NCBI GenBank assembly: GCA_943735955.1
Contig: OX030965.1
Span: 5,176,503 to 5,240,502, forward strand
DNA length: 64,000 nt
From: Piscicola geometra
Taxonomy: Eukaryota; Annelida; Clitellata; Hirudinida; Piscicolidae
Direction of reading: 5' to 3'
The notes beneath the pieces were generated by a model. That model was not told where the DNA came from and ran no database searches. It saw only the letters and a program-made list of their open reading frames with translations. The stretch's first letter is position 1; each line of letters begins with the position of its first letter. Both the position numbers and the translations under genes were made by a program. Below, in pieces: positions 61,501 to 64,000 of this stretch.

Positions 61501-64000
61501 TTTCATCATCAACTGCAACGTCATCTTTAGAAGGATGAGAATCCCCTAAAGCATCTTTAGGAATATTTCCAATGTCACTTCTGAACTCTTGGTAGTATTC
61601 GCTGAAGTCAGGCGCTTCATTGAAAGTGTAGCTGGGTGTAAGAAGCGGCCAATGCGAGACTGCAGTCTCTTCAGGTGATGTGTCCTGGAATCGACGTTGT
61701 GAACTGAGAACTGGTTCTTGTGTTTCCTTTACTATTGTGGTGTAACTTGAAGTATTGGGGGAGTAACCGGATGAGGGAGAGGATATTTGGGATTTGAAAG
61801 GTGTTGGAGGAGAGAAGGACTCAAGGGATTTTTCTTCAATCGTTAACTGAGTACTAGAAGGGGTTGGAAGCGTTTTTAGCTGGATGCTTGATGATGATAC
61901 AAATTGATGCTGAGTCTGTAATGGGCTTCTAATTTCAAGTGTTTCAACATTTGTTTCTTTCTCTACAGCGACCTCTTGTCCCCCATAAAAAAAACTATAT
62001 TCTTCATCATCATCCTCACTCTCATCATCATCATGACCATCATCGTTTACTTCTTCTTCATCTTCTTCATTATCTTTTTTTTCAGGTTCATAACTTTTGA
62101 ATTTTTCGTAGCTTTCTTCCTCATCATTTTCATCATCGATGTAGTTCTGTTTGGCTTTAAAAGATGAAGTGTTTTTTTCTGTTTTTACAGAATAATCGTC
62201 TCCTGTGCTACTCTCATGTATTGAAGGTTGTGTTGGCTTCGTGCTCTCTCGATCTGACTTTACTTTCAGAGTTTCAACAATCATGGAACCATTTTGTTGA
62301 GATGGTTTTTGTTGTTGTTGTAAAACTTCTTTTTGCAAAAAAATCTGTTGCTGTTGCAAAAGTTGTTTATGTTGTAGTTCTTGTTGTTCGTCTTGCAAGA
62401 GTAGCTGTTGTTTTTGTTGAACTTCAAGCTCCAGCTGTTGCTGTGCTCTTAACTGTTGTTTTTCTTTGTGCTGCTGTTGCTGTTCTAACAATAGTTTCTG
62501 TTGTTGTTGTTCTATTAATTTTTCATGTTCTTGTTGTTCTAATAATTGTTGCTGTTGTTGTTCTAATAATTGTTGCTGTTGCTGTTCAATCAAGTATTGC
62601 TCTTCCATTAGTTGTTTTTGCCTTATTTCTTTTTCTTGTTTCTGTTGTTCTCTTACTCTCTCTTCTCTCAGTTGTTGTTCTTGAATCTTCTGTTGCTTTT
62701 GTACCTGTTGATTTGGCAGCTCATCTTCAAACTGCCTATTAATAGTTTGTGATTTTGTAATTTTTTTTTCATAAAATTTTGATTTTTGCGTCTTTTCAAG
62801 TTCAAAATCTTCATACTCATCGGTATATTCCTCAAAAGACTTGGTTCTCTCAGTCGGTCTAGGCTCATTTTTAGTCTTTAAAATCGATTTTATTTGCAAC
62901 TCGCTAGTCTTAGAATCTTCCACTATTAGCACATCGGATTTACTAGTTGATTTTTCCAATAAATAACCACTTACACCTCCAGAAGAAAAACTTTTTTCCG
63001 AATCTACAAAATACTTCTCCTTCTTCCTCTCTTCTTCTTTTAACTTTTGATGCTCCTTGACTTGTTGTTGCTGTTCTAAAAATAGTTGCTGATATTGTTG
63101 TTGCTCTAACAGTAGTTGCTTTTGCTGTTGTTCTAGTAATTGCTGTTGTCTATGCAGTTCTATTGAATTTTGCTGTTTTATCACCTTTAGCGGGTTTTCT
63201 TGCTTTTTCAGTTGTTGTTGCTGCTGTTGTAAAACTTGTTGTTGTCCAATCAAGTGTTGCCCTCCTATAAGTTGTATTTGTTTTTGCTGTTCTATTATTT
63301 TCTCTATTTTCAGCTGTTCTTGTATCTTTTGTTGTTCTTGTATATTTTGTTGTTCTTGTATAATTTGTTGTTCTTGTATCTTTTGTTGTTCTTGTATCTT
63401 TTGTTGTTCTTGTATCTTTTGTTGTTCTTGTATCTTTTGTTGTTCTTGTATCTTTTGTTGTTCTTGTATCTTTTGTTGTTCTTGTATCTTTTGTTGTTCT
63501 TGTATCTTTTGTTGTTCTTGTATCTTTTGTTGTTCTTGTATCTTTTGTTGTTCTTGTATCTTTTGTTGTTCTTGTATCTTTTGTTGTTCTTGTACCTTTT
63601 TTTGTTCTTGTATCTTTTGTTGTTCTTGTATCTTTTGTTGTTCTTGTATCTTTTGTTGTTCTTGTATCTTTTGTTGTTCTTGTATCTTTTGTTGTTCTTG
63701 TATCTTTTGTTGTTCTTGTATCTTTTGTTGTTCTTGTATCTTTTGTTGTTCTTGTATCTTTTGTTGTTCTTGTATCTTTTGTTGTTCTTGTATCTTTTGT
63801 TGTTCTTGTATCTTTTGTTGTTCTTGTATCTTTTGTTGTTCTTGTATCTTTTGTTGTTCTTGTATCTTTTGTTTTTCTTGTATCTTTTGTTGTTCTTGTA
63901 TCTTTTGTTCATCAAGTTGACTTTTTTGCGCCTTTTCAAGTTCAAAATCTTCATACTCATCGGTATATTCCTCAAAAGACTTGGTTCTCTCAGTCGGTCT
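55571..64000 (-). CDS. Synaptotagmin-like (Slp/Bitesize-like) tandem C2-domain protein, 5' end off the window
   Basis: Exons in transcript order: 64000(partial)-60899, 60808-58856, 58722-58610, 58478-58376, 57055-56885, 56661-56498, 56313-56214, 55925-55817, 55662-55571. Phases fit; at least 1968 aa. The first exon is open for 1034 codons to the window edge: Gln/Lys/Glu-rich with a KIQEQQ array, then acidic, Ser-rich sequence. The second (651 codons) starts with a Glu-rich probable coiled coil (MHYEKRQAEIQEWQEKEVEE). C2A: GSVKFGLFYDSAMGFLEIHV, NPYIKTYLMPDKTKKGKRKT, NNPEYNEYLKY, TVWHSSFMKNIFIGEV. C2B: LVLMLKTINAKEMVLKVKV, VRNNVHPQWNEEFEF, ITIWNHENMFSNDFLGKV, and a C-terminal FWNQMLAKK block as in Slp4. 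Slps bind Rab27 and phospholipids in exocytosis, and fly Bitesize organises apical actin. Most Asp residues that bind Ca2+ in C2 domains are missing in C2A, suggesting Ca2+-independent binding. The N-terminal Rab27-binding domain is not in view. RIM is a less likely alternative. Confidence 0.85.
55981..56114. repeat. 27-bp minisatellite, five copies, Slp-like gene intron
   Basis: The 27-base unit begins CCAGTTTAGAATATTAAAG and ends AATTTTGA; the first copy is 26 bases. It lies between exons 55817-55925 and 56214-56313. Confidence 0.93.
57149..58276. mobile_element. Non-autonomous DNA transposon-like element (MITE-like) in an intron
   Basis: The left end TAGCAACCCCAATCGA (57149-57164) is the exact reverse complement of the right end TCGATTGGGGTTGCTA (58261-58276). 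Both ends are flanked by GTTTAAT (57142-57148 and 58277-58283), a likely 7-bp target-site duplication. The 1128-bp element has no ORF of note, is AT-rich, and contains a direct repeat of about 105 bp (57182 and 57572). Removing it would leave an intron of about 190 bases, similar to its neighbours. Confidence 0.8.
57182..57677. repeat. Direct repeat pair of about 105 bp inside the TIR element
   Basis: Copy A (57182-57287) and copy B (57572-57677) both run from TTTTTTAAAATTGAAACGCT through AAATACGTTAACCAAATTT to a GTTATAC block. They differ at only a few positions and are offset by 390 bases. Confidence 0.9.
62784..64000 (-). repeat. Coding segment duplicated 1140 bp apart, flanking the repeat array
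   Basis: About 77 bases at 63924-64000 and 62784-62860 are almost identical and encode RTKSFEEYTDEYEDFELEK in the same frame. The offset of 1140 bp is a multiple of three (380 codons). The right copy is cut by the window end, so the duplicated unit may be longer. Confidence 0.9.
63318..63912 (-). repeat. Coding 18-bp repeat array (KIQEQQ), about 33 copies
   Basis: The minus-strand unit AAGATACAAGAACAACAA reads KIQEQQ in the frame of the Slp-like exon. Copies are nearly identical, with rare changes (ACC for ATC near 63594, TTTTTC near 63870) and no indels, so the frame stays open from the window edge into the downstream Gln-rich region. The alternative frame (RYKNNK) is also open but does not continue into the gene. 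Confidence 0.93.

Noticed and set aside
63310..63975. Lys/Tyr/Asn repeat protein on the minus strand
   Set aside because: It is an out-of-frame reading of the 18-bp array. The KIQEQQ frame is continuous with both flanking Gln/Glu-rich coding regions; this one ends at a stop.

Overview
This is AT-rich nuclear DNA from an animal. All recognised genes are split by short GT-AG introns, microsatellites and minisatellites are very abundant, and the gene set is metazoan: CYFIP, dachshund, TRAP1, a Shaker-type K+ channel, a Trio-like RhoGEF, a synaptotagmin-like (Slp/Bitesize) protein and a CAP-related protein. Long Asn, Gln and Asp tracts and a SINE-like tail fit a spiralian invertebrate (annelid or mollusc). 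That placement is an inference, not a finding.

Layout, left to right: (1) 644-4823, minus: Trio/p63RhoGEF-type DH-PH exchange factor with a coding poly-Asn tract; it runs off the left edge. (2) 6308-8619, minus: protein with a C-terminal CAP (C-CAP) beta-helix domain. (3) 9019-18160, plus: complete CYFIP/Sra-1 gene in 31 exons, head-to-head with (2). (4) 18161-25031: gene-poor DNA ending in a candidate dachshund promoter. (5) 25032-41988, plus: dachshund in nine coding exons with very long introns. (6) 42795-48937, minus: complete mitochondrial Hsp90 TRAP1 in 20 exons, including a first exon carrying the import presequence. (7) 49485-54454, plus: a Kv1/Shaker channel in two exons with an S3-S4 loop of about 615 residues, head-to-head with TRAP1. 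(8) 55571-64000, minus: a large Slp/Bitesize-like tandem-C2 protein that runs off the right edge and contains a coding 18-bp repeat array.

Exon models were built by eye from splice signals, reading phase and remembered family sequences. Models for Trio-like, CYFIP, dachshund, TRAP1, Kv and Slp keep phase through every exon. Three genes at the left (RhoGEF, C-CAP, CYFIP/WAVE complex) all act on the actin cytoskeleton. The remaining genes (transcription cofactor, mitochondrial chaperone, K+ channel, exocytosis/cortical C2 protein) show no obvious common pathway; the window is ordinary animal gene order, not an operon.

The most unusual items are the giant, glycosylation-site-rich S3-S4 loop of the Kv channel with two furin-type motifs, the C-CAP protein lacking the usual CAP N-terminal half, a 1.13-kb terminal-inverted-repeat element that makes up most of one intron, and the 18-bp coding repeat flanked by a segment duplicated 1140 bp apart.
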